NCBI GenBank assembly: GCA_005281725.1
Contig: SSBO01000003.1
Location: forward strand, 1,635,396-1,699,395
DNA: 64,000 nucleotides
Origin: Wuchereria bancrofti
Taxonomy: Eukaryota > Nematoda > Chromadorea > Rhabditida > Onchocercidae
Direction of reading: 5' to 3'
The notes under the pieces were generated by a model, which saw only the letters and a program-made list of their open reading frames with translations, did not search any database and was not told the DNA's origin. Shown here in pieces: positions 13,701 through 26,081 of the stretch (its first letter is position 1; each line of letters begins with the position of its first letter). The position numbers were made by a program, and so were the translations under genes.

Positions 13701-14110
13701 GGACAAGTATATAGATGTTAAGAATATTTATATCAAGTATAGTTGATTCATTTACTACCTAATTGATATGAATAAAAGAAGAAAAGTAGCTCATATTCTT
13801 TCAGAATGCATGCGGTCTTCGTGTTCGTAGTGGAGGTGCTGAACGCAGTAGGATCAGTTTATTAATTGATGGTTGGACGAGGTGTCGAACAAAGCAGTTG
13901 TTTTCATCTCCCGATACTAGTTTCTATCAAACCGATCGCTTTGTTAAGTCGGTAATTTTAACATTCAGTTTGCTACCAGATGCTTTTAAGAAAATGACAA
14001 TATTTGGTAATGATTATAAAATGGACAGTGACTTAAGGACTCGAATACTTCTCGAATCAACTAATAAATATGTTAACATGTATCTCCCCACTAAAATACG
14101 GGTATCTTAA
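10722..14110 (+). CDS. AGK: Acylglycerol kinase (AGK) homologue, mitochondrial, possible pseudokinase
   Basis: AGK is a lipid kinase of the diacylglycerol-kinase catalytic family and, in vertebrates, a subunit of the TIM22 inner-membrane import complex. Exons: 10722-10828, 11054-11243, 11387-11594, 12005-12096, 12356-12520, 12716-12868, 13805-14110; 406 aa against 422 in human. A basic N-terminus with a hydrophobic stretch (about residues 15-30) fits mitochondrial membrane anchoring. Collinear matches to human AGK include AREAKQFG, FEKNALPLLNLAG, SGLYAGWYDR, KLWYWGALK, a CAGCSKC insert, and the C-terminal FGNDYKMDSD...NKYVNMYLP region. The usual GGDGT motif reads GGDNA, and the NP(A)xxGKG loop reads VDKTCAGAF, so catalysis is doubtful. 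The acceptor of exon 5 (ATTGAAG, 12355) is weak but is the only nearby one preserving frame. The last exon is read straight to TAA at 14108-14110. Confidence 0.9.
13658..13742 (+). repeat. Direct repeat flanking a G-rich run in the last AGK intron
   Basis: Two similar ~25-bp segments (GCTAAGAATGTTTATATAAG at 13658 and GTTAAGAATATTTATATCAA at 13717, both followed by GTATAG) flank a G-rich tract, GGGGGGAAGGGTGGTGGGG, at 13684-13702. Such a G-run stands out in this AT-rich sequence. Confidence 0.7.
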
Positions 14111-15428
14111 TATCCCTATAGAGAAATCATGGTATAATTTAAGCTAACAAGAGCGTTTGTGGGAAAAAGCAAAATATATCTTCTGATTTCCCTTTCTCCA
14201 AAATCGCTCTGAGCTTGTAGTGTTGAAAAATCTAGAAGTACGGCAAAAATTTTGTTTCTTCTCCACCATTTAAGATTGTAATACCAAGATGTGGTTATGT
14301 TTCACATTGTCAAATTTGAATTCTTCATAATTGTTTGTCATTTTTCGATCTAAATGCTGTTTGGTATGTGCTGTTAAGTTTTTTGAAGTTACTTCAGGTT
14401 GATAAAGTTGAAAGAATAGTCCTTTATTCGCAGTCGTTTGTTGGAAGAATCGCTCCTTAATCAGATAGCTTCTCATAACCTAATAATTTGAAAAGATGCT
14501 GCAAAAATTTCCAATTCCAAGTGTAAAAATCCATTAAGCTGACTCATTATGTCTTTCATTACTCCTCTCTTTCATCCATTTCCTTGTTTGCACTAATTCT
14601 ATTCCTTAAAGATTCGGTGAATTATTTTCCATCAGCTAGATTGGGATTCTAGAAAAAAATATCAATTGCGTTTGCTATGTTTCCAACCTTTTAAAATAAT
14701 GCAACTTAGACGATTCGATTTGCCGAAATTTATCACAACTATACCGACTTTACTGACTTCAGGGAAATCTTATAAAAACTGCATTTAGCGAAGGATAATC
14801 ATTGTTTTAGTATGTAAAGTAATAGGTCGGTTCTTCTGAGTCAGAACAAACTTGAATGGAGTATGTTTCGGTGTTACTTATTCTTCTTCAACAGCACCAT
14901 CGTCTAAAATTCAATTTTAAAAAGTTGTCGGGTACAAATGAAAAAATCGTAAAAAATTGAGTAGTTAAAATATAGCACTCAATCACAGTATGATACTATT
15001 ATACGTGTTTTCCTCAGGAAAATACATCGAATATTTCCTTTCAATTTAAGATACATGGAATACTTCCTTTCAATCGATTCATTTAATTATGCTATCAATG
15101 ATTTAATTAAAATAAAGGTGGAACATACAATAGTGATAACAACTGTGTAAGAGAAAGATAACTAATTGATTGCTTCTTGCATTTGTTAAAATTTTAAATA
15201 ATCCATCTATTCAACGGAAACGATTTCGAGTTCACTTCAATACGTTAGCGTTACCTATCGTTACACTTGGCATAACACAATTCTGAATTCATATTTACTA
15301 GTTCAATCTCAAAGGATACACTCATATAAACATGTAAAACACTTCTCTATTTCGGTTATGTTACCCACCATTTCACTGTTAGAAATTTAAAATAATACTG
15401 GCAACTTTTGGGTTTTATAAATTTCCAG
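14111..15428. other. Spacer downstream of AGK
   Basis: AT-rich, with no supported gene. It probably carries the AGK 3' UTR and the promoter and possible first exon(s) of the next gene, which I could not locate. Confidence 0.4.
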
Positions 15429-16245
15429 CGACAAAACTGCGTTAAATGGACGAGCAAAGACTCCAGAGAAAGGTTAACTTGTTTGGTTTACAGTTTAAGA
15501 GAATACGAATCCCTCTAACATTTTTCACTTATCTAATGGGAAGAGATTTTTGCTATTTTTTGCAGGTTTGAAAATCGAGAAAAAAGAAGCGAAGAGGTGA
15601 TTGAATGAATTTTTATTTCATTCCATCAGAAAATTTGTTCTTACTTTTTCATTTAAATGAGTGGTAAGGGTTAATAGTGAGTCCTATTACTGTATACCTA
15701 AGTGTTTTTTTTTTTTTTTTTTTTGCAGTAGTCGATGAGAAAATAGCAGGAAATGTACTTCCATTTCAAGTCTCGTAAGAGGAGAAATGTTGTTAATCTA
15801 ATGAAAAAATTTCTTGCAAAATTTTCGGGACTTTGAAAAATGCCGAGGTTATTGTAGATTACCGAAAGTAGACGAAGAACTGCATGTAAGAACGATTTTC
15901 GAACCGGTTAATGTAGAAGCTCGTCCAGCAAAAACGAAACCAAAGACACGTAGCAAACTGAAATGGAAAGAAGATGTTGATTTAAAGGAAAAAACGGATG
16001 AATCGAAGCATTCCATTACTAATTCCGATAAAGCAATTGCATTGCATATAAAGGATAAGAAAGAAACCGGTCAGATAAAGGCAGCAGCTAACGAGAAATC
16101 AAAAAAGAGTACAGATAAAATTGATGAAAGAGAACAATCAATTTTATGGATAATTGTTCGAAAAATTCTTGAAGAGATACTTATCTGGCTTATTATTATC
16201 ATCATCCTTATCATTATGCGATTTCGAAATTCCTGGAGCTTTTAA
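15429..16245 (+). CDS. Unrecognised Lys/Glu-rich protein with C-terminal membrane segment (3' part)
   Basis: I do not recognise this protein. The terminal exon is open to TAA at 16243-16245, with AATAAA at 16276-16281, which supports a genuine gene end. Best-fitting upstream exons are 15429-15472, 15729-15774 (donor GTAAGA) and 15856-16245; all junctions keep phase and give ...KTPEK-VVDEKIAGNVLPFQVS-LPKVDEELHVRTIFEP.... The product is dominated by Lys/Glu-rich sequence (KTKPKTRSKLKWKED, DKKETGQIKAAANEK). It ends in ILWIIVRKILEEILIW followed by a strongly hydrophobic LIIIIILIIM and a short basic tail RFRNSWSF. That arrangement suggests a tail-anchored or single-pass membrane protein with a soluble charged N-terminal part. 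The true start codon was not found; an ATG at 15446 is in a different frame from this chain. Confidence 0.5.
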
Positions 16246-16275
16246 ATTTTTCCTTGCAAACTGATTAGTGCAAGA

Positions 16276-16281
16276 AATAAA
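16276..16281 (+). promoter_or_regulatory. Polyadenylation signal AATAAA
   Basis: Canonical hexamer 31 bp after the stop codon of the Lys/Glu-rich gene. Confidence 0.5.
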
Positions 16282-16795
16282 GACTGAAGTTATTTTACCT
16301 AACATTGTTATGCTAGAAACATCTAATGCCACAGGTGGTAATAGATTGACGGCGAAAACAATGTGTGATATCACATAGAGCAGATTAAAATGAAACGAAG
16401 TAAGAAGAGGAGACATTATGGTTGGTCGTCTCGTCGTCGTCTCACTGTTCAGTTGATGATCTCATTTCTCTTGGCATAACGTACTTGTTTATCCAATAAG
16501 TCTTAGCCCTATGTTCCGTATCTATTAACTCCTTTCTCGTCAACAACTATCTTCATCATTATCCTTTCCCTTTCCCTTTCCCTTTCTCTTACCCCTACCC
16601 TTCCAGCGGGTACCCTTCTTCTGCATTTCTCAGACTCTCGAAACGAAGATATGTATTCTGTGTGTCAGCTGCTCCTTGCAAGGAACATACAAGCATAATG
16701 GCACTTCTCCAGCTTCCATTCTATTCCGTTACTTCCGGAATGTGTAATGAAGATCGAGATGATCCCTCTAGCTATCCAATCAATAGATGAGTCAG

Positions 16796-16819
16796 TCGAT
16801 TGATTAACTAATCAATCGA
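16796..16819. repeat. Perfect inverted repeat, 10-bp arms
   Basis: Arms TCGATTGATT and AATCAATCGA are separated by AACT. It lies between the Lys/Glu-rich gene and the carrier gene. Function unknown; it could be a binding site or chance. Confidence 0.6.
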
Positions 16820-17804
16820 TAATAATTTGTTAATTTTTAAATGTGATTTTGTAGTATATGCAACATGGAATGAGTTTTTAGCATGCTATAATTGAGCTAA
16901 GAGTTCTAAGATTGTACTCTAAGGCTTTAATTCTAGTATTATATCTAAAGATGAGGGGAATATTTTGCGCTTTATTGAGATGAAGCCAAAGGGATAATAA
17001 CAGGGAGAAGGATAATTTCAATGGTTAACCTTTTTTTTGTCAGACGGAAATTTTAGAATGTTAAGGGAAAATTTTAGATGAATAATCAAATATTGAGGAT
17101 AAATTTAGAAATTTTTTAAAATTTAAGAATCGATCAATCTTCTCAACCATTAACATTTCTCTTCACGCCAATATTGACTTGTTTAGCTGACATAGTAGAG
17201 TGCTAGCAATGAGATAAATACTACAACGGTATAGGCGTTACATCCAAATAATAAACATCTATCGAAATGCATTTCCATTGACTTCTTTCTTTCCAGTCCA
17301 TTCAAGCTTTATGCTTTTATCTTTTTGATTCCTTTCCCTAAAAATTAAAATACTTACATGCTCGACTGGCTAGTTATTTCGTTTTTTTTTTTTGCAATTT
17401 TTCGGAAGTTCACTTATTTTTTCATTCTTAGTTTTTTTTTCCCGATATTAAGGTCTTTCTTTATATGTGTATTTCTTTCACTTGAAAGTCTTGAACTGAT
17501 GTTTGCTATTTTGTTGTAAATTGTTATTAGCTGATTTTCTTGGTTCTTTATCACCAGTGTTTGCTTGATATGTTTGTCACGTGTTCAAACCTTTACTTTA
17601 AGAAGTTATTTATTCTTATTTCCAGGGCCAACATAAGTTATTTATGGAGGCTGTTTTATGTGTTTTAAAATATGTATGTTACAGAATAGAATGGAATTTT
17701 TCTTGGTTTAGACGAAGTTTTTAGTGAATTCGTCACATCATTGTGTTATTTATTTCAGGAAAAGAGACTGTAATTGTGTTGTGAAATGATTGTTGGTGGA
17801 TAAT

Positions 17805-20800
17805 ATGGATAAAGAAGCTTTTGTGCATTTTCTTGGAGGAGCTTTGGGCGGTACAGCTGGAACAGCTATTACCTGTCCACTTGAGGTTTTATTTGTTATT
17901 TTTCTTCCTAATTCGTCTTTCGAGTTTTCAAATTCTATGATCGAGTTAATGAAAAAAAAAAGTTTAGTTTAGTTCAGTTATGTTAAAATTTTTTTTTTTA
18001 AAAAAAAATTTCTCTCTTTTCTCTGAACTATTAGTTATATTACCATGTCAATTAAGAAATCCAAACATCTGGAGAAAAATGACTTCATGAATTGAGGAAT
18101 AAAATGAAATTCTAAATCGATCGACTAACTTATTTCAGGTGGTTAAGACGCGATTGCAGAGCGCAGAATATGCATGCACAGCTTTATCTCATTCGCATTC
18201 TGAAGGAGCATCCAAAGCTCGCATACAATTATCTCACCCACACATTTTGCTATCTCACAGCGGGATAAGAACATGTAAAAGGATTAATTTATATAGGATT
18301 AATTTAATTTATATAGAGGATAATAAAGGATTAATTTAATTTATATAGATTCATATAGTTTAGTCTTTGCTGTCGGACCATACCTTAAGAGAAAATTAGT
18401 CCTATCAATTCAGTGATCAGTGGTTAATATATAATTTAATATAGCGGCACACTTTATTCTTATTTAAATTTCATTATTTGGCAAGTCATTTTTTATTATG
18501 CTTCATAAATATTGTAGCTGTCAACAGTCCTCAAAAACTGCAGCTGTGTTATGTACCGCCAACATGTGCAGTGCAGCGAAATGTACAACTTTTTGCTAAG
18601 CCTGGTTTATCTGTGCAGCAGAGCAGGAGCATTTACACCTTCTTCAAGTATATTTTTAGAACATAACTCCGGATGACTTCAAAAATCGGAAAATAATATT
18701 TATGATTATATCAACTTTGAAAAGGGAGAATCTGTTGCTGGTTTTGAGTTGTATTTCTGATTTCTTAATCTATGCAGAAAAATGCTTCTTGCGTCGTCTG
18801 AGAGCCACATCAAGACTTCAGTTCTTTCAAGGGTACATGATGAGGGAAAAGATGGTTAATAACCGTTGGAATTGTTTTTGCAGTACTGCAATAGTTTTAA
18901 TTTTGTTCCAGACAAATTGTGGTAAATGAAGGATTCTCAGCTCTTTTCAAAGGAATTGGTCCTAACCTTATTGGTGTTGCACCTTCGAAGTGAGTGCTTT
19001 AAATTTTTCTCGAAGTATGAAATACGATACAACATCTTTTGAAGATCTCTCTTTGACTGCAGGATATCACTTACGGTGTTTTTCTTTAAAATCCGATAAC
19101 AGTCCTTTGGAATCAATCAGTGAGTAACTTGCTTTATTTTCAAATGGTTTTCGTTTACCTTTCTTGCCATCATTTTTGGAATCCCAGAAACCAATGCAGT
19201 CTTTTTCGATGGAAACGCATTATTTGAATGTTGTGTTTCCTCATCTTTTTTTTTTTTCTTTTTTATTCTTCTTCTTGCTTGAAATTACTGGAGCAGATTG
19301 CATGAGAAGAAAATAAGTGTATATATTTTCAGAGCAGTTTACTTTTGCACGTATTCAAGCTGTAAACGATTACTGAACAGTTTGGATATTTTTGTCTCGA
19401 ACAGCGCCATGATACATATGTCTTCTGCAGCTACCAGTGGTGAGTTTTTGTTGTTTACCAAACTAGAATGTTTTTAGGAATTACATAGCTAAATTAAACA
19501 AATGATCTGCTTTTAAGGCTTCGTTGCTGCGACCGTCATTAATCCAGTTTGGTTGGTTAAAACGCGCTTACAGTTGCATAAAGGGCCCCTCTCAGTGACG
19601 GAATGTATCAGACGAGTGTGGAAAGCAGATGGTTTTAGGGGCTTTTATCGGGTAAATATTTCTTGGAAATTTCAAAACACGATGTGCTGAGGGAACAATG
19701 TTTATTAGTTATGCAAACCTGACTGCGCAGTTATTCTTGCTCAAGAAATATTTTATGCTACTTGTTTCTGATGGCATTTTCCTCCGCTTTTATCTTCACC
19801 CTTCTCTTAACCGTCTGTCTGGTTGTGCTTCCAATCTCAACTATATCTTACAATTTTATCTCGAATATTGCCCTTAATTGAAAACGTGAAATGATTGATT
19901 TCTTGCATTTTATGCTCGCTGGTGGGACAGCAAAGTTTTTCGCCTGTTCATTAGCTTATCCACGTGATTAAATTATTGAATAAAGTAGTTTATTCTGTAA
20001 TTTCAGGGAGTAACCGCATCATACGTTGGAATTTCTGAAACAGTAATTCAATTTGTATTATATGAAGAAATGAGAGCACTGTTGTTGAAGTGGAAATCGT
20101 CTTCTCGAGAACTGGATATAGATAATTCCAAAAGTTTAGCAAACCCAAAAACAAGTATTGATAAGTGGGTTGAGAAGTCCCATCTGGAACAAGATGAGAA
20201 ACAGCTATCAGTACAAATGACCTTAATTGAAAACGACAATCGTGAAATGATTGATTTCTTGCATTTTATGCTCGCTGGTGGGACAGCAAAGTTTTTCGCC
20301 TGTTCATTAGCTTATCCACATGGTTCGTTCCTTTAGACATGCTGTTTCTGTTTATTTTTGGCGTGCAGGTATACATCAGTTGATTGTCCAGGTATTATTA
20401 GGTTAACTTATTTTTTCTAGTGGAAGATTCAGTCCAAAGGTACAACTTAAACTTTAATAAATTTAATCTGGTATTCATTTTCCTCTAAATAAATATTGGT
20501 CTAGCCGTTATGGATTGTAATTTGGGTAGTATAAAATGGTTCAGTGTTCGTTTTTTTAGGAAATGGTTTTCCTTCAGAACCTGTTTAGTCATTTGAGCAC
20601 TATATGAGATTATTGAATCCATTCGTCATTGGACCGAACTTCAGAGATAGAGTCGAGTTAATACTATTTACACTATGAGCTTTTTACAGCAAAGATGAGA
20701 TTTCGGATTGAACATTCTTCATCAACTTGTATATGCTAGACCACATTTCCATTTAACTTGTATCTCTTATCATTTTTCTCTGTTTACAGAAGTGGTACGT

Positions 20801-21148
20801 ACTCGTATGCGCGAGGAGAATGCTGTAATCAAAGGATTTTTACCTACTCTAAAGTTTGTTTGGCGAAGGGAAGGCTTCTGGGCACTTTATAGAGGATTGG
20901 CTGTACAGGTTTATGCATTAAATAGCTTGTTGCGTCAGCCTTGCTTTTTTAGTAACTGAATGATGACTGAACTTTTGTTCAATTTCGATTCTTAAGTTGC
21001 TGTATTGTAAAGTAATTCAAAATGGATAGTAAATTTATTTGTAGTTGGTGTTGTTGAACTTTTTCATTTTTAGCTTCTACGAACAGTCCCAAACACAGCA
21101 ATCACTATGGGTACTTACGAATTGACAGTGCATGTGTTGCATGGGTAA
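17805..21148 (+). CDS. SLC25A36: Mitochondrial carrier, SLC25A33/A36 (pyrimidine nucleotide) type
   Basis: Inner-mitochondrial-membrane carrier; the SLC25A33/36 (PNC, yeast Rim2) group exchanges pyrimidine nucleotides needed for mitochondrial DNA and RNA synthesis. Exons: 17805-17885, 18139-18274, 18518-18647, 18912-18989, 19333-19439, 19518-19651, 20007-20322, 20790-20908, 21074-21148; 391 aa, all junctions in phase. The three carrier repeats show [22 protein letters not shown] and [11 protein letters not shown]; the Trp in the second signature is typical of this subgroup. Other matches are [39 protein letters not shown] and [12 protein letters not shown]. It is about 80 residues longer than human SLC25A36 because of a Ser/His/Gln-rich insert in the first matrix loop and an acidic, charged insert between repeats 2 and 3. 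The start ATG is at the expected N-terminus ([16 protein letters not shown]). No paralogue in the window. Confidence 0.93.
19872..19963 (+). pseudogene. Partial copy of carrier exon 7 inside the preceding intron
   Basis: Sequence identical to the 3' part of the exon at 20221-20319 except for a 7-bp deletion (AAAACGTGAAATG versus AAAACGACAATCGTGAAATG). It sits in the intron 19652-20006. The deletion shifts the frame, and downstream of the copied segment the carrier frame meets a stop (CCACGTGATTAA). It is most likely an exon-fragment duplication, or an assembly artefact from divergent haplotypes. Confidence 0.9.
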
Positions 21149-22951
21149 GCTCTTATAATTCTAATTTTAATAACATATTATTATGTTGCTTTCTAAGCGT
21201 TTCCTTATTATAATCAAACTAAATGTTGGACTCTAGCTGGTGCAAGCAACGACTTGAATATAAGTTTATAAATAATCAAGTAACTTCCAATTTTAGATTC
21301 ATGCGTTAAAGAAAACGTGGTACTGTACAGTACGAGTGTTCACTGAAGTACAGCAGTCTTGTCACATCAGAGGCTCCATGAAATTTCAAATGCCCAAAAA
21401 TGTGAATGCTGGATGCTGACGTTTGCACTAATAATCAGAATGCTTCCGACAGAAAACGAGAAATATTCCACTTGTTTATTGGAAAACGGTTGCAACCAAA
21501 AGTGCCTTAATTTTCAAGCTGAGTTTTTGATTTCGGAAAACTGAAATAGGAATCAGAAAATAAGTTACTTAGCAATTATTACCTATTCTAAACGAATACT
21601 AATCTTTATGATTCAGTGATTGTTTCAACAAAAAAGTGATTCAGATCAACAGGGTTTTTGAAAAAAAGAAAACAATCCCATTTTTTGGGCTGAGTGATCC
21701 GAGGGCATTAGTTTCCGTGAATTTCATTTGTCTGAGTCATTAGATGTTGTTGTTCTTTATAGTGGTTGATATTAAAATGCGTGGTAAAATCTATATGATT
21801 CTTTAGTAACATTTCGTAGAGGAACGTTAGACTTTTCCGTGAAATAACTAAATAGTAAAAAGTTTGTTCCCTTCATGTTGTTCTTTATATCATTATTCTA
21901 ACGAAGAATGGATGGATAATTTATTTTGTCTATTTAATGTTAATGTTGATAAGTCAGTTTATATGTATTCAGCTTCTCTTTGCACTCTGTGTTTATAGAA
22001 GTTCTCGGTAGTAGTTTAAGCAATTTTTTAAACATATTTTATGTTTGCAGTTTTTTATAAATAGTATCTACCATTTAGAAATTTTTTGAAAATTTTCATT
22101 AAAAGTGCAATCTTTTTAAAATCTATAAGTACCAGTTCAATTTATCTATTTATCATTGAAACTGCACTCTACATTGTTTGTATCATGCAAACGTTTGAAC
22201 GATAGAGTAGTCTTATCATATGACCCTAATGATCAAACTTTATTCCATTGTCCTATTGTTTGGTTAAGTTATGGGCTGTTTTTGGATTTTTTTTTTTTCA
22301 GTAATATCCATGTATAGCTTTGTACAAATCTTTAATTACTTTTGCTTTAGCTAACTTCGTGCCTTCATCGTGCTTCGTTTTTTTTCCAGCTCTTTCTTTT
22401 TTAAAATGTTGGCAATGTTGCATTTGGGTTCACTTTTTTAAAATGCTTCCCTTGGAAACTTGCTGGTTTCATTCTTCATTATCAAGCAATTAAATAAGAG
22501 TAGTAAGTCGAGTCAAAAATAATGAAAAGATATGCAGCAGTTTATTGCTACAGTGTTTTCCAGAACTCTTGTTCTAGGGTGGATCTGTTGTATGCAATGA
22601 TTTACGCGCTTGCATTTCGCTTTTTCAGCTTACCTGTTCGATGCTGACAGTTGCTGTTGATATGAATTTTGAAAGGATTTCTAAGAATTTTCAATAGTTC
22701 TTTTTGAACTTGTCGGTTTCCTGTATTTTTGTTTAATATGTAAATAAAGTTCAATTTCGGAAATTGTGTCACACTTTATCTAGTATAATTTTTTGTGCCA
22801 ATCTGCTAGAACACCGGTGTTGGTTTGTAATTTTTGTTTAATGCTATGTTTGGAATTATGTTTGTTATTGCGTTAGAGTTAAAAATTAAAATGTATAGCC
22901 GATTCTGGAACACTTATAAAACAATTAAAAAACTACCAATGAACAAAAAAT

Positions 22952-23019
22952 ACTCAATAAACTAAAAATAAGTAAATAACAAAAGAAAAAAAAACACTCA
23001 ATAAACTAAAAATAAGTAA
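22952..23019. repeat. 24-bp direct repeat, two copies
   Basis: ACTCAATAAACTAAAAATAA followed by GTAA occurs at 22952-22975 and again at 22996-23019. Confidence 0.85.
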
Positions 23020-23816
23020 TATTATCTTAACACAATGTGAGTCGGTGTCAACGTGAGGAGAAAAAAGTGTTAGCTATGTTGCAGTCATTTATTTTACTAT
23101 TAAATTTAGCTAACTGGATAATCTGATAAAATAAGATCAAAGTTAAATAATTTCATAAAGACAAGTTATTTTGAAAAAAGGATGAACAATTGTAATTGAA
23201 AGTTCAAAATTTTTCAGTGACAAACTGTCAAAGAATAAATATGTCTGTGTTCAAATAATTAACACTTGCATTTCTAATATGCAGGAAATTAACATACTAG
23301 ATGTATTTGTTCCATTTGTTTTTGTTACTAAAAAACAAATGTTTTTAAAAGAGGAAAATTGAGTGCTGAAATAAACTTTAAATCTGAAATGTTAACAGTC
23401 TTTTAAAAAGTATCACTCAATGTTTATTGAATCAGTATCATATCGCATATAGTGTATGAAATGTGAACATTGGTACAAGCATTATGATATTTATCAATTT
23501 TAATTTCCTAAATTTTTTCCTACAGAAAAATTCTCACATTTTTTCAACGATGATAAAAACAAGTTTTAAAGTGATGAAACGATAAAATGACTCTCATTCA
23601 TTCATTCTGTCATGAAACATTAAAACATTAAATGAGTCTTATATTAGCTACTGTTATTCATAAGATAATCATCGAATGATTGTTGATAAATGTGTATGAG
23701 ATAATTTTCCAGCAAAAAAGTATAAAAATGAATTGTTGAATGCAGTTTGTTTATCAAAAAGTTTAACAATCAACAAAGCATGCAACAAGATATATCTTAT
23801 TAGTTTCATATTATTA

Positions 23817-23942
23817 CATGATAAGTAAATAAGAAATTTCATGATAAGTAAATTGATAAGTAAATAAGAACTTTCATGATAATTAAATAAGAAATTTCAT
23901 GATAAGTAAATAAGAAATTTCATGATAAGTAAACTAATAAGA
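23817..23942. repeat. ~23-bp tandem repeat array
   Basis: Imperfect array with unit CATGATAAGTAAATAAGAAA plus TTT, about five copies, one with a short internal insertion (AATTGATAAGTA). AT-rich satellite-like sequence in the spacer. Confidence 0.85.
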
Positions 23943-26081
23943 AAGAGAAGTTATGTAATATTTGAAAATGAATATGTTTAGTGGATTTTCGCAATAAATG
24001 ATTACTTTCAGATTCATTCTTCTGCTACTCATATCATATCATCAACAGGTGGCTCAGTGTGCCTTTAATTTTTCTCTTCTATTAATCATATAAATGATAA
24101 ATAAATCAAAGTGGTTTTTTCATCCTTTAACACTTCTCTTTGCTTGAATTCACACAAATGCTTAAATTTTACTTAGTGCTAAATCATCTGTAAATGAAAT
24201 TATAAACAGTTATTCTTCTTAAGAAGAGGAATTTTGTAGTGAATTCATTTCACATTTTACTAATATCATTTTCTACTTGGAATATTGAATGCATCTATTT
24301 GTGCCAAAATCTATTTTTTATTTGAAAAGATTTGCAGCTTTAAGTATTTTGCGATAATTAAAACAAATGGTGGAATTTGTTGAGAAGGGATCAGGTCATT
24401 TTCTCCAATACTACTTTTATAATTTTCATTCATTTATGTAAAGAAGGTTTTTCGCGAGAAAAGTAGGAGGTGGAGAAAAAAAAAAGAAAAACAAATGTCT
24501 CCGTTCTTGGCGATGGCAAAAGAAAGTCAACAAGTGATTGATTAGTGGGTTTTTTTAGATTCTGAATATTACATCGCCTGATTTTATGTTTTAATTTGTT
24601 GCATTTTTGAAAAAAAAAAAAATGTTGAACATAATGAATAATGATATAAACATTCAGGGGAGATGACACTATGACAAATGATTTAATTCAATGTAATTTA
24701 TTTAAACTGATTTAAAATAATTTTAAAAAATGCTCTTCTAGCTTGACAAATACATGTATACCAGTTAGTTTGAGCATTATTATTTCAAGTTTAACTATTC
24801 AACTTATTTTGAAGCATTTGCTTAATTTTAAAAGAAATGAAGATAGATTTGTGTTTCTGTCCTCTTTTATAACGTTTGAAAGAATTCGTAACACTCGTAA
24901 CGTAACCCTTTTTGATTTTTCAACCCATTTTCTTAATGAAAAAATTTGAAGGTTTAGAATGAGATAGGAGGGATTACAATGAAGACATTTCATTTTCACA
25001 AAAGCTATTTCAACAGATAAAAGATTAAAGATTTAGCAAGATAGACAAGCTGATGATGTAAATATTGAAATAAGAAAGTAGTCCAAAATTATAATTATTT
25101 TTCATTTCAGACTAATCATGATTAATTTTAATCCCGGGAATTTTTGAAAGGTTAAAAGTTAATGAAAGTTAAGATTCCTACTAATAATTATTACTATTAC
25201 TGATATCAGTTGATATGAATAAATCAAATTTTTGATGATAGCATAGAAATAAAAGAAGGAAGTGAAGAAAATGTATGATATTATTGCGCCTATAGCAAAT
25301 GATAAATCTCTCAGTTGGTTGCTCTAGCTGGCTTATATTTAATCAATCTGAAACAGAATATTCTCTCATTGACAATGAATGCAAGCTAATATCATTTCAC
25401 CTTTATCGATCCTTCTCTTATAAAAAAGTCTCATTTATGTCACTAATTTTCTATCGCTGATCCAACAAACTAATTTAATTGAAATTCTCATCTTTGATCA
25501 TATCCAAAAAATACATACATTCTTCTGCACTTTTATCAACATTCAGTCTTTTTTTTTTCTTTTTCCTTTTTTTTCGCTAATTTTCTTTAGTGTTTAAGAG
25601 CCATTATAAAGCTTATGACGTGATTCACGTATTGTGCACATTTTGGTTTGTTGTCTTCTAGCAAAATAAAAAATAAAAGAACTTTATGTAAAATCGCTTC
25701 CTTTGTTTTTCATTTGTGACTGATCCTATCATTTCATTGTTCCATCTTTACCGTATCTTTTAGCATCAATCTATCCGGAAAATATTCAATTCGAGATTTC
25801 TTATCTGTCAATCCGAGGACAATGATATGCCATTAGCAGCTACGCTAATACTGCTACGTGTGCTTATTAGAGAATGAATTACAGAGTAAAACTAGGATAA
25901 ACCAAACATTGAAAGGATGAGAATAGGAAAGAAAGGGAGAAATGGATGAATGAGATCGGCGCTGTTGGTGCTAGCAAATGGTTGCGGTATTGGTGGTACC
26001 CTTTCCCAGTTTAACTCTTCAAATGCCTTATTCTTCCTTCCATTTCTTTCTTCTAATTGTTTCTTCTGATACGGTTCTATC

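Larger units (their letters stand above)
16246..17804. other. Spacer before the mitochondrial carrier gene
   Basis: Contains a pyrimidine-rich block at 16561-16605 (repeats of CCCTTT) and a perfect inverted repeat at 16796-16819. A strong acceptor-like TTATTTATTTCAG ends at 17758, 46 bp before the next ATG, and could be a spliced-leader site or a 5' UTR intron acceptor. No coding region supported. Confidence 0.45.

Noticed and set aside
16144..16416. Minus-strand 90-codon ORF
   Set aside because: It overlaps the hydrophobic tail exon and poly(A) region of the Lys/Glu-rich gene, with no independent support.
18778..18832. Exon-like segment between carrier exons 3 and 4
   Set aside because: Including it breaks the phase into exon 4, whereas joining 18647 to 18912 directly gives the conserved carrier sequence [17 protein letters not shown].
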